In this document: one piece after another, positions 11,401-22,924 of the stretch | How the letters are laid out: each line of letters begins with the position of its first letter | How positions within the stretch are numbered: position 1 is the first letter of the stretch | NCBI GenBank assembly: GCA_914767715.1 | Contig: OU612069.1 | Coordinates: 18,103,387-18,167,386, forward strand | DNA: 64,000 nt | Source of the DNA: Membranipora membranacea | Taxonomy: Eukaryota; Bryozoa; Gymnolaemata; Cheilostomatida; Membraniporidae | Direction: 5' to 3' | Made by a program: the position numbers and the translations under genes | The notes under the pieces: generated by a model | What the model saw: the letters and a program-made list of their open reading frames with translations, nothing else | The model's database searches: none | Told to the model about the DNA's origin: nothing

Positions 11401-12501
11401 GTTTTGTTCGAGAGCGTTAAATCCAGATATTGATCACTCTCTTTGTCTGCGTTGTTAAAAATACACATCTGGACAATGAAATACATGCTTCCTTTATTAG
11501 AAAATATTACTTCGAATCATGAGCCCTCTGAATACGGAGTTATTTTCTTCCTTGGTAGGGGAATACAATTTCGAATTACAGTCTACAAACCATTGGCTGA
11601 GCTGAGACCACATTAAGTTCTCTGATTTGACAGGAATGATGAATTATCAGAATTCGAATTATCCAGCTAACACTGTATCAGGTCTAATTCATGGCTGTCT
11701 GATTTTCTCATTGCAATAAAACAGTGATTGTGAAATGTCTGCAATATTCTGATGCAGCTCTGACCCCCTTTAAAATTTCACTGTTTTCACTGGGCAATCA
11801 TTACTTTTAACTTACTATCGCAAGAGACTTTGAACAGCAGTGGATGGCATTTCTTTTAATAGCATCCTATGCATCCTAAGTATGTGGGGGCAGACAAGTT
11901 TTATGATACTAGCTGTGTAGCGGTTGTGTGTGATCAAGAGAATCTCTGAACCACATGTAAAGTGTTTGTTGATGTCATGCAAATCTCAAAGTGAGCAACA
12001 TTGAGGATATTATGTCAACATTTAAACCTATATAATCAAACAACTCCATTGAAGGGAGAACAGGTTTTGCTCATTTTATTATTTGCATTGACTAATGAAA
12101 ATCTTTTTATGACCAGGCTATCCCGAAGTTGTCTGACAATAGTTTTCTCTTAATTTTCTCAAATCTCTTAATCTCAATTGTCACCATTTAAGAAGCAACC
12201 AAAGCTTTCCTGATAAATTACTTTTGTTCTGTTAACCAAAAATATTTGGTATACCCTAGGAGGACCAGCAGTGAGTGTTATTCTGGAAGGTTCCATAAAG
12301 GATTATATGTTAAAGAACGACACGACAGAGAGATCAGGACTGCTCTATGACTACAACTGCTTGTCTGCAGGTGATACTCTTAGGATTCAATCTGAATTCA
12401 TTTCCTCATTGCTTTGCATGCAAACTATGTTTACTGTTAACCTGACTCAGAAACCTGATTCAGATTGGCCTGATTCAGAAACTTTTCAATTCCTTGACTA
12501 G
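8495..12501 (+). pseudogene. Secreted PAN+WSC domain gene, copy 1 (nonsense in WSC)
   Basis: Exons by splice sites: 8495-8555 (signal peptide, starts MRLTRCFGIICYIF), 8902-9135 (PAN/Apple-like: CALMCQKSESCAGFSY, then CILYRPAC), 9309-9494 (unrecognised), 10365-10496 and 10689-10850 (WSC domain: GCYLDKENPRDLDG, VCELFC, ECYCDNDFG, CSGNSSQTCGG), 12260-12501 (C-terminal). Every intron is phase 1, the pattern typical of shuffled extracellular modules. PAN and WSC are known as carbohydrate/protein-binding extracellular domains; a secreted binding protein is inferred. In the second WSC exon TAG stands at 10718-10720 where copy 2 has CAG (Gln), just before the ECYC motif, so the domain is truncated. 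The last exon also diverges after QSEF through an insertion of about 100 bp. A 9-nt microexon at 9710-9718 is possible. Copy 2 lies about 5.4 kb downstream. Confidence 0.75.
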
Positions 12502-14292
12502 ACCACTCTAAATGATGGTATGTTTCTGCTCTCCATATTTGTGATCATGGATTGATATTACCCACCTAGATTTTTTAATTGCTCCCATTAGTATTTTTCA
12601 CACATTTCCAGTCATATTTTACATCAAACATTCGAAAATGATTTTGCCAAAAAATTGATCAAAACTTAAGACTTAATTTCCTTTGCAAATCCGCCTGAAA
12701 ATATTTGAAGGTTTCAATAAAACTGACAACACTGCTTATGATCTGGCTACAGCATCAGTTGTCATCAGTCAGACTAATCAAATGTTTATCAAGCAGCAGT
12801 GCAACAAGTTGACCAAACTTATCTATCTTGGAATCACTATGAGATTGTGGAGTAATATTTTTTACCCTCACTGCCCATCCTGTCCCAGTAGGAACCCCTA
12901 GCTCCTTTACATATTGTCGGAAATGTGTGTAAATACTAAGGAGAGTGGGGTTGTATTAGGAGGGTCGTGTGAGGCAATACAGGAAGAGTTGTCAGGCGAA
13001 GTAAGGATCAAGAGGTTTTTGAGGTGAGGTGTTTCTGAGGGAATAAGGTGAGGTTGCACTATTAACATCTAGTTGCTAGGTGAAAGTGAGGTGTATAAGG
13101 CATTTCGGGTGTTTTAGGTGTATGTGGATAGGTGCAGGTGATTGCGAAGTGATATCAAACTAGAAAATCAGTAGGTAGGCATTTTTCAGAAGCTGCTGAA
13201 TAGTACATTGTATAAAATTGACCAAGTTTTGCTCAATGTTGGTGGTCATCTACTTGATTCGAAAGTTAAAGCTGTGTTTATGGCATCCCAAAGAACAATG
13301 CATTACTCAAGCAGGTATTTACCTGGGACAAATTTATGTAAGACTTGCATGTTAAAAAAAGTCCAAAGCTCCCCATGGGGAAATATTTATGGTGGGGAAG
13401 AGTTGCCTCAATCAGTGATAGCGCAACTCCAATACCTTGCTATGAGAGGAAATGATTTCGAAGTCAGATATTTTAGATTGGCTTTAATACATTTATGCAC
13501 TTGATGTGTGTATGTGTGTTTGTGTGTGAATGAAGGCTGGTCCACATTATCCCTGAAGACGTTTTGGTGCCAATTCCAGCGGCTGTAAAGGTATTACCTT
13601 GCCAGATATTGTACCAGACTCATTTTTATTGCATGAGTTATGTCATTTTCTTAATCTTAGTGAATTGGACGGCTATCCGGGGACAATGCAGACCAGAATT
13701 TAATATTGATATGTAATTCAAGTATTCAGCTGTAAGTACCTGAAGTACAGCTTGTATTCAACCAAATATATCATATCACAAATAGCATTATGTCTATGAA
13801 CAAAATTCGGCATTATTTTGCGGCAAGCGATTGTTACCTATAAGCCATTATGAACATTCCCATGAGACCAACCAAATAATCTCTTGGAATCTATTGATTG
13901 AAAATAAGTATATAAATACATTAAAAAAAGTACTGCGCTGGTAACCAACATTAGTTTGACATGCATGAAATGGGCTGCCAGAGTTAATCTTCTCATGCTC
14001 TGATTCTTCTTCTGCTTTTTTTCAAAAAACATCGGATTCTTTGTACTCTTTTTTAAATTAGTACTACTGCCTTTTACCTTATAAGTTTTCGTTCATTGAT
14101 ATGTCAGATTATGTCTACAGAAATATTATGTGACATAAAGTTTTTGTGTTTCAATCATTGAAACTAATTTCTTTGGCTTTATACAGATTTCATATTGCTC
14201 CTAGTATCCTAGCATCGTAGTCCCTTTCGGAAGTTGCTACTTTCTGAGGATCACTACATAACCTAAGTCAAGGCAGAAATTCTTTTTCTAAG
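12502..14292. other. Intergenic DNA between PAN/WSC copies
   Basis: It contains a G-rich stretch (about 12940-13150) with many AGGTG-like words on the plus strand. A 98-codon ORF at 13208 shows no family. I find no signal-peptide exon matching copy 1 in front of copy 2. Confidence 0.45.
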
Positions 14293-17200
14293 ATGCCAGC
14301 ATACAGCAGGAGGAAAATTTCATCAGCAAGTATGTTGACAGTGGGATCAGTATGTATAATACAAGCCAATGCAATCACAGTTGAGATGTGCTGTATTGTG
14401 TCAGAAATCTGAGAGCTGTGATGGATTTAGCTATGAAAGGAATATCTGTGTCCTGTATCGTCCTGCATGTTCTTCAGAGAGAGTTGAACGGATCATACGA
14501 CTCAAGAGTATAGTCCTTACACAGCTGAAACTGGTAAGTTCTAGTTTGAACAATATATCTGTTGCTATGAAAAAAAATGAGTTCAAATAATTGACAGGCA
14601 TTTTAAATGACAGTGAACAATGACAAGTGACAATGAACAGTGTTAAATAGACCATAAATTGCACTTTATTGCATACCACCAGATTTTAAGCGAGATAATG
14701 GTTTGACAAGAAAGCAGTCAACATATGACGAGAGTGATTGGTGTGATGCTGGATGCTCGATAATACAGCTAATAAGTACTGAGTTTGAGGTGAACCCATG
14801 GACTGAAATACACTTTCATTCTGTGTACATGGTGTGTCAGATTACTCTGCTTATAACCTCAATACAATGTAAGTGTTAGTCATAACCTCTCCATGAAAAG
14901 CACTCAAAACCAACTTGGTCTCTCAAATGACGCAAATGATTATTTAAAATTTCAGTGTAAAGATAGCTTTGCTCAATAAGATCATTAAAATTCTGTTCCT
15001 TTTACTGATTATAACTTGTTAAATTAGTGACGTGAACATATGGAGAAAACTGCAATGCAATTAATGTTCAAAAAGATATTGTCAAAGGCACTTATGCTTG
15101 AAAGGATTGTAGGTTTTTTTATGTGCGTTTGCTTGATTTCCTTCTACCAAATGAAAATTTCAGTGTAAAGATAGCTTTGCTCAATAAGATCATTAAAATT
15201 CTGTTCCTTTTACTGATTATAACAGACATCACTCATACCATCATAACATCATTGCCTTCTCTTTATTGTTTGATTTGTTTGATTCAATGGTACAGATGTG
15301 AAAGGTAAAGCTGTAACAAATTATAACGAAAGAACTTTTGTTGATAGTAAAATACCAAATATTAAATTCAAATCACGATACCATTATTGATAAGTAAGTA
15401 GTTAATATCTCATTTCTTGCTATCATTGTGAGACTAGGACAAAGATAGATCAACACTTTGAATTAAAAATGCCAGATTTGAAAAGAAATTCAGTTTGATG
15501 TACTGCTGCTTGAAACAAGCTATTGCCATTGAAGATGAAATACTTTTCAAACATTTCTGTGATCAGCTGTCCACTGTAGCTTCACGACTGAAATCAAATT
15601 GCATTCAAATCTGATGTTTAATAGAAAAAAGTAATCAGTATTATAGCACTGTTAAATCAGTGAACATATGGAGAAAATTGCAATGCAATTAATGTTCAAA
15701 AAGATATTGTCAAAGCCACTTATGCTTGAAAGGATTGTAGGTTTTTTATGTGCGTTTGCTTGATTTCCTTCTACCTGTCATACAGAAACTTCTAAGCTGT
15801 AACCAATTAGGCAACTGAAACTTCTATTTCTAAGCCAGTTTGTGTAGCAGCTGAATATAAGGCATCAATTAATTGAAATTTATGCGAGAGAAAATTACTG
15901 ATTAAAGATCCTTACAATGTTTATTTGATAATGTATTCCTTTAGATGCGCAACAACACAAATCCAACATTGGGTGTTATCTGGATATGGAAAATCCCCGG
16001 GACCTGGAAGGGTCACACACTTATGATGAAAACCCTATGACTATAGAAGTCTGTGGATTTTTCTGTCTATCCGAAGGTAGGTTCCCATTATTCCATATAC
16101 CACAGGTGCTCCTTGCAGAATGACATGACTTGAATTGACTTGCGTCGTTAATCTCGTGGTCAAATCATTTTTTCATGCAAAACAGATAAATATTTCCGGA
16201 AGCTTGAACATAACAAATTGTGCCAGATGATATTTAAAATGAGTAGTCATCTGAACATGATATTACAGGGTTCGTTTACATGGGACTGCAGTTTCACCAG
16301 GAGTGCTATTGCGACAATGATTTCGGTAAACACCCAATTCTTAATGAGGCTGATTGTAATAAGGAATGTAGTGGAAACTCGAGTCAAACATGCGGTGGAT
16401 ATGAGGCAAACTCGATATGGAGGCTTTACAGTAAGTTTCCCAATGGGTTTTCTCAATTTTATGACACATATAAGATGAGATAAGATAAAATTGGTTTATT
16501 TGGTAATATAGTCTGTGACATATTACAATGATGGAGTAGGAATGTCTTTGTTGTTTAAAATCTTGATGCTAACCGGTGTAAAGCTATTTAAAAATCTATT
16601 GGTTCTAACTTTTAATAGAAGGTATTGCGATCTTAGGCATGAGTAGCAGTCAATTTAAATATGCTCATAACAGTTAACATAGTTTGTGCTAAAATACGTA
16701 TAAGCTTAACTACGTAGCTGGTAACATCAGCAGAAAGATTATTACAAATAAAATGTTTTAAAAGTTGAGCTCGTTCTTGGACAGTAGATGAAAAGTGCAA
16801 TAACTCGGGATTTGACAAACGGCAACTTCTTATTTGTTGTATTGTGCAATGCCAGTGATAATGGAAAAAAACACTGAAGACTAGTGAACAGTAATAACCA
16901 CTGAATTGGATATGCGGGGTTGGCAGCTTTAAACCGAGAGCGTTAAATCCAAATATTGATCACTCCTCTGCATTGTCAAAAGCACATATCTGGACCATGA
17001 ATTACATGCTTCCTTGATTAGATAACTTCGAATCAGGAGCCCTCTGAATATGGAGTTATTTTCTCCCTTGGTAGGGGAATACAAGTTCGAATGACAGTTA
17101 CAGTTCCAGGCTATCCTGGAAATGTCTGACAATAATTTTCTCTTGATTTTTATTTATCTCAATTGTCATCATTCAAGAAACAATCAAAGCTTTCCTGGTA

Positions 17201-17450
17201 AGCTGCTTTTGTTCTGTTAACCATTAATATTTGGTATACACTAGGAGGACCAGCAGTGAGCGTTATTCTGGAAGGTTCCATAAAGGATTGTATGTTAAAG
17301 AATGACTTGGCTGAGGGATCAGGTCTACTGTACTTCTACAACTGCTTGTCTGCCGGCGATACTCTTAGGATTCAATCTGAATTCTCTCCACTAAATGCTC
17401 AAGACCTGGAAATTGTAAACATTATGGGATTCAAACTTCAATCCCCATAA
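14293..17450 (+). pseudogene. Secreted PAN+WSC domain gene, copy 2 (frameshift in PAN, no signal exon)
   Basis: Exons homologous to copy 1: 14293-14533 (PAN), 14683-14868, 15945-16076 and 16269-16430 (WSC, intact: GCYLDMENPRDLEG ... HQECYCDNDFGK ... CSGNSSQTCGG), 17245-17450 (C-terminal, ending FKLQSP). The PAN exon is 241 nt against 234 in copy 1. One G is lost in ACAAGGCCAATG (copy 2 has ACAAGCCAATG), which leads to TGA shortly after, and the exon's 3' end is also altered so it no longer leaves in phase 1. No signal-peptide exon was found upstream. Intron DNA between 14900 and 15775 carries internally repeated blocks, so the locus was rearranged. The downstream WSC and last exons are open and could be used only from another start. 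Confidence 0.7.
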
Positions 17451-18766
17451 AATTTCCAATGATAACGTTGCACATGTTCTCACTCTGGAATTCCGCTCTG
17501 TTAATATCAAAGCTTGCAGCACTCTGTTTTTAGAGCACACGCATGAAAATCATATCAAAGGATATGAGTTATGATATGTCCTGTTGCTGAGAACACTTTG
17601 CACAAGGTTATACTTTTTTTATCAAGCTCGGATGATACTATACTATGATACATGATCAATTTGAAATTTCTTGCAGAATTTTCTCCAGAACATTTCTCCA
17701 GAACATCTGTGTGATAACGAACGAAGCGGTGCAAAAAATATCAATCACCAATCAATATCATAGTTTGTCCATTGTAGTGTTTTCGATATTATTAAAATTT
17801 CCTAAATCCAGTTTTGTTAACTGTTTACTGTTACCTTGCTGCCAATCTATTCATAGCCACAGCGCATAACCACAGAGAGAATCATCTATTCAACTCAATG
17901 TTTTCATAGCCGAATCATCCCTCCAAGCTGTTACTCTTTGATCCCTCATAAAACCCATTTTATCCAAAGAATAACAAACATTATTACCTGATTCACTACA
18001 TTTGCCTGATTCACCAAATCCCCTTTGTGTTGTCACATATTGCGATAGCGATGGGGCCCCTTTTTATCTATTATTCTCAGCACTTCTTTTTATGTTTATA
18101 CTATAAATTGAAATGCTTGGTCAAAGTACTTTATTCGAGCTGAAATCCTCAGAGAACGAGGTACTATAATTTTACATGTTGTTTCTTCGTTTAAATCCAT
18201 GATATACAAACTGTACATGGTTTAAAGCTCATATTTTATACTAACTTTCTCCTGGAAAGGGTGACAGAGGTATGTTTATATTATTTTTACCTTTTATCAT
18301 AGCAACGCATCATCTAAAAACTTGATATTGATTTAAACAAACCTGCATTCTTACCATGACAAATGCCATTTCAAGTTCAATGTTGTATGTATAACCACTT
18401 GAATCATACTAACCACACTTTATCAATATTTTAATCAACTTTATATAAAATTGTGGTTTTACGGTGTCAACAGTTTACTCAAATAAACTACTATAAAATG
18501 CACCCGTTAGAAACTCGATCAATAATCTAGGAGGGCAGTTACATCCATGAAGAGTAGTGGATTGGCTTAGTTATGGGTATCAAGAACTGAAATGAAGCGG
18601 TGAAACTTGCATATGACTAAAAGTTAGTAACAGAATTGTCATTGTGTGTCAGTATCGGTCATAATCTATCTCTGTTTTTATTTCAGGGTAAATCGTTGGT
18701 ATAGCATTCAAGCTTAATGCTCACATATCTCAGTTGGTTTTAGAGCTTAGCGACATTGGTAACTGT
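17451..18766. other. Non-coding stretch, nothing recognised
   Basis: AT-rich DNA downstream of PAN/WSC copy 2. A 74-codon ORF at 17645 has no recognisable similarity. Confidence 0.4.
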
Positions 18767-19179
18767 TGTATGTAAGTATGTATGTAAGTATGTATGTATG
18801 TATGTATGTATGTATGTATGTCTGTATGTATGTATGTATGTATGTATGTATGTATGTATGTATGTATGTATGTATGTATGTATGTATGTATGTATGTATG
18901 TATGTATGTATGTATGTATGTATGTATGTATGTATGTATGTATGTATGTATGTATGTATGTATGTATGTATGTATGTATGTATGTATGTATGTATGTATG
19001 TATGTATGTATGTATGTATGTATGTATGTATGTATGTATGTATGTATGTATGTATGTATGTATGTATGTATGTATGTATGTATGTATGTATGTATGTATG
19101 TATGTATGTATGTATGTATGTATGTATGTATGTATGCATGCATGCATGCATGCATGCATGCATGCATGCATGTATGTAT
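18767..19179. repeat. TATG/CATG tetranucleotide microsatellite, about 413 bp
   Basis: An almost pure (TATG)n array. It has a few TAAG units and one TCTG unit at the left, and about nine CATG units at 19134-19171. Because 4 nt and 3 nt combine to a 12-nt cycle, all six frames stay open as Tyr-Val-Cys-Met or Tyr-Ile-His-Thr repeats. These are not genes. Confidence 0.98.
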
Positions 19180-20083
19180 TCAGTTTACTTTAAAGCCTAT
19201 ATAGAAAATGAAAAAAAAATTAACATTTTGCAAAATGGATTTTTTAGATTTAAATTGTTGTATATTTTGGAGTTGGCCCTCCTTGATTCACAGGCCCCCC
19301 CCTCCTGATATGCATGTCTGTAATGGAGCACAGTCCATGTAGACTAATGTCTAAAAACCTACTTTGAAGTCGGGTATGTGGTCCTGATTGGCTAACTACA
19401 TACATATTGAGATGCAAAGGTCATTACCTTCCTTTCATTGCTTTACCTCTGACCAAGTGACAGTTGAGCTCAGAATACCTTACTCAGAATTATTTTTATT
19501 CAAAAATGATGACCTTTTACTGGAATGTTTTGATGTGTTGTACAAATAAATACCTGAATCAAATGATGAAGTTGCAGCCCGTTGATTGATTAGGCAGCAA
19601 TAATTGACATGAGAAAAAAAGTAATTTTTACCAATAATTGTTAAACGAGCAATCAAGTAGGACAGCACAGGGTATACAATTGGGGTACTGTTATTGCAAC
19701 AAAGTAAGCTTATTTTTGAACACTTTTGTTTGAAATCTCTATCAAAAATTACCCCTCCCAAACCTTTATAGCTTTCAAAGCTTATGTTTCCCATAACATA
19801 TATTACATACAGGGAGCGTGGGAGAGGTGGAGCTTGCACTGATAAAAATTGGCCGATGAGAGCTCAGTATTTGCTCTCAATCATGGGTATTGGACTGACA
19901 ATATTAAGATTTATTTCAGTCTGACATGACATTTTGTAAATGGTTATCTCAGTCATATGAGCATTCTCTCAATAATAATGTTATTGTCCGAGCCTAAATA
20001 CATGCCTATTAATCCATATTTATATATAATCACCTGACATCAAGCATTCAAGCAAATTGCAGCACTGGTAAACATTTAAACAT
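19180..20083. other. Non-coding stretch, nothing recognised
   Basis: The 119-codon minus-strand frame at 19480-19839 has no recognisable domain. Confidence 0.4.
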
Positions 20084-20150
20084 TTAAACCACTGCTGCAA
20101 CAGCTGGGCTTTTTCCAGCATAGCCGCCAGTCAAAAATTTAAATAGAGAG

Positions 20151-20472
20151 TTGTGGCATCAAAACATCTAGCCAGTAGCTTTAAATTGTGTTATATGAGC
20201 TCTCAAAATGTAAGGAGTATCTTCTTCCCCAGCCATCCACCATTAGTGATGACATATGTTGAGGTTGACCAATCAAGTGCCTTTAAAATCTAGCTGAGAT
20301 CCAACACTATTAAAAATGTTGGATCTCAGCTAGATTTTAAAAGCACCTGATTGGTCAACCTCAACATATGTCATCACTAATGGTGGATGGCTGGGGAAGA
20401 AGATACTCCTTACATTTTGAGAGCTCATATAACACAATTTAAAGCTACTGGCTAGATGTTTTGATGCCACAA
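20151..20472. repeat. Long hairpin: 156-bp arms, 10-nt loop, 2 mismatches
   Basis: The left arm 20151-20306 and right arm 20317-20472 are reverse complements apart from two positions (by hand). A transcript would form a near-perfect 156-bp double-stranded RNA. The near identity points to a recent inverted duplication of the left end of the surrounding TTAA element. Confidence 0.95.
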
Positions 20473-20518
20473 CTGTCAGGGTGACAATTTTTAAAGCATG
20501 CCCCAGCACTATTAAAAA

Positions 20519-20731
20519 TTGATATATTTCTTGAGATTCATTATCAAACAGGATGAATACCAGACAGAATTACTGTACTGGAGGAATGGCAAAAAACCGA
20601 CAATAGCAACTTTCTGCGGTGATAGCTCAACCAGAGAAAATGTTTTCATCACCATCTCTGAGGGTAGTCACTACCATGATAAAATCATATACAGAGATCT
20701 CAGTCTTACTAGAATTTTTCGAGAGATCTAA
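20519..20731 (+). CDS. Hypothetical ORF, 70 aa, no family
   Basis: An open frame inside the TTAA element, starting MIYFLRFIIK and containing the charged stretch TIATFCGDSSTRENVF. I cannot assign a domain. It may be an exon remnant captured by the element, or chance. Confidence 0.15.
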   Translation: MIYFLRFIIKQDEYQTELLYWRNGKKPTIATFCGDSSTRENVFITISEGSHYHDKIIYRDLSLTRIFREI

Positions 20732-21224
20732 ACCAGCGCTTCCAACTACATACAAGTAACTAGGCTTGATCCACGGAAAAGAAGCTAGGGTGGTGAAAGT
20801 TGCTGACGTTTTTGAACGTGACAAAAATGAGATGACAGAGTCAGTATTCTTTAAGCCTTGGATCATTAATTTGACACACAACATCATCTTCCTTCAAACC
20901 TCATTTTGAACACGAGGTGATGGTACAATTTATAATCCATAAGTCCATAAGTCCATAAATCCATACCCATATCCGTATCTAAACCCATAAATCCATAATC
21001 TTATAAATAATAATGATTTTACATTGTAGTTGAATTTTAAGGTGTTGGGATTTTATTGTGAAACTAACGTTTAGGTTAAAAGTACACAGAATTATTAACA
21101 GCCTATCAGTAGATAGGATTTTGTTTATAAAAGAAAAACAAAACAACACTTAATGGTGTTTTATTACAACTGTAAATTAACCCTGGTTTGCGGAGATTTC
21201 TATTTTAGCATCAGCTTAGTATTA

Positions 21225-21483
21225 CATCCCTACCTTCTGCTATATATATGATGACCTGAACGCCAGAGCTATGAACGAGAATCGAATTAATATCATACTA
21301 CACACCATCACTCCTAAAGAAGAAAGAGAATACAATTACCAGTTACCATCAACCTTAGTAATACTTGCACCAGCTGCACCTGAGTGTACAACACTATATT
21401 ATATCATCAAAGTGAAACAACCTACCAAAAGACCATGTCACATGTACATCAGTGGCACAACAATACGTATAGAGAGCATTTAG
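21225..21483 (+). CDS. Possible terminal exon, function unknown
   Basis: A candidate acceptor (CATCAGCTTAG) precedes an open frame of about 87 codons that ends in TAG. It contains YDDLNARAMNENRINIILH and later YISGTTIRIESI. The composition is protein-like (charged, balanced, no low complexity) and unlike its surroundings. There is no partner exon or paralogue in the window. It lies inside the TTAA element. Confidence 0.25.
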
Positions 21484-22818
21484 TATTAAGACAGAAAAGC
21501 AACAGGACCGTTGTCCCATTCAGCAGTGTCTTAGATTGTGAAGTGAAATAATTAATTGTATCATATAATATATTGTGTTGTTGTGTAATTCGGAGTAATA
21601 CCATCTTATCTGTGCTATCAGTGTTTAAATCAGCACTCATCTGGCATTCTATATAACCAAGGATACGAGTGCAAAGACAGTCAGGTTAGAATATTCAGAA
21701 CGCCTTTTAATATTTTTAACCTTATATAAATATTTTATACGTCTATTTTGTCTCAATTGAATTAAATGGTCAGGGTAATTAAATAAATAGTCTTAGTCTA
21801 AACAGATTAGTTTTATGCCTGTCTGGTTGACACAAATAATTGGTAATCTCAGCCACTTGACTCTTTAGTAGTCACAATTGTAGACGGCCTTGTCGGCACT
21901 TTTATGTACTATAGATCATAAACAGATATCAAAAGCTGCAATATACATAACTTGTGATGGTTTGAATAGACTGTGTATTATAATAACCTTGAATTAAATT
22001 TAAGTTAAAACTCGTGACGCCGTCTAGTGCATTAAGCTCATGAGTAGATAAATAGTGCGTGTATTACATTTTTGTCAGGAGATTAATTGATTTCGTTCAT
22101 TGATGACCATCAGAATTTATCGGAACAGTGTTTTGTGTATCAGCCTATCGTAGATCAGTGTATCGTATATCAGCGTATCTTTGAGACCCTTCTGTGGGTT
22201 ATATAATGATTTCATAATTCAAGCGATGGCTTTCAGTGCTAAACTAAATAGAACCCTAAACTAAATATAAAAGCCTTCTCGCTCATCAGAGTAGACTCGG
22301 AGCAAGCTAACTACACCTTGTTGTGTACACGGCCCAGTCCGTTTCTCACACAACTCTCTATTTAAATTTTTTGCCTAGTGGCACTGCTGGGCAAAGCCCA
22401 ACTGTGTCAGCAGTGGTTTAAGCATAAAACAAGTTTCAACTAGATGCAATTGATCACCTGTGTATCTGCACTGATAATAGCATGTGTACTAGGTGTTTTA
22501 TGACTCTGCCCATTCCAGCATACATGTTTCAGGTTGAAACTCAGTATAGTGTGTAGTAACTCACTCCAAGACTGCAGTATTGATCAAGATATTGTGGCAA
22601 AATATGGCAAAAAAAACATCAGCTTTCTTTGAGTTGTATGGCTTAACTAATGAATTAATAGGCATTTAAATAGTATCAATACATTTTTGAACATCTGATG
22701 TAAACTTTTCTCAATGGAATCTTCATATAGAGTTACCTTCCATTGTGTAATCCATTGTATAAACATGAGAGGACAACTTTTCTACAGTACCTACGATTGA
22801 AGACAATCTCCATTTGAG

Positions 22819-22924
22819 AGACATTTGAGTGACATGCAACAGGGAGGGTGGGATATATGGAGATTGAGGTTAAGTTCAAGCTTCATTAATCCCACCCTCC
22901 CTGTTGCATGTCACTCAAATGTCT
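22819..22924. repeat. Hairpin: perfect 36-bp arms, 34-nt loop
   Basis: The left arm 22819-22854 and right arm 22889-22924 match exactly; the core is CAACAGGGAGGGTGGGAT. Pairing continues imperfectly outward (GACAATCTCCATTTGA against a matching segment ending at about 22950). The size is that of a miRNA-precursor-like hairpin or a small MITE. Confidence 0.9.

Larger units (their letters stand above)
20084..22421. mobile_element. TTAA-flanked DNA element with long terminal inverted repeats
   Basis: TTAA stands at 20084-20087 and 22418-22421. Inside are inverted ends of about 70 bp (20088-20155 and 22349-22417). They begin ACCACTGCTG on the left and end CAGCAGTGGT on the right, and contain TTTAAATAGAGAGTTGTG in both. 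A TTAA target site is characteristic of piggyBac-type transposition. The left end runs directly into a 156-bp-arm hairpin (20151-20472). No transposase is visible, so it would be non-autonomous. The alternative is two separate fragments of a repeat that happen to face each other. Confidence 0.6.

Noticed and set aside
12940-13150. G-rich AGGTG-like stretch as telomere-like or minisatellite array
   Set aside because: Words are irregularly spaced with no constant unit; only loosely repetitive.
13208-13504. 98-codon plus-strand ORF between PAN/WSC copies
   Set aside because: No domain, no splice sites and no paralogue; composition is not distinctive.
18730-19308. Six long overlapping ORFs (up to 180 codons) of Tyr-Val-Cys-Met or Tyr-Ile-His-Thr repeats
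   Set aside because: They are products of a tetranucleotide microsatellite, open in all frames; no gene context.
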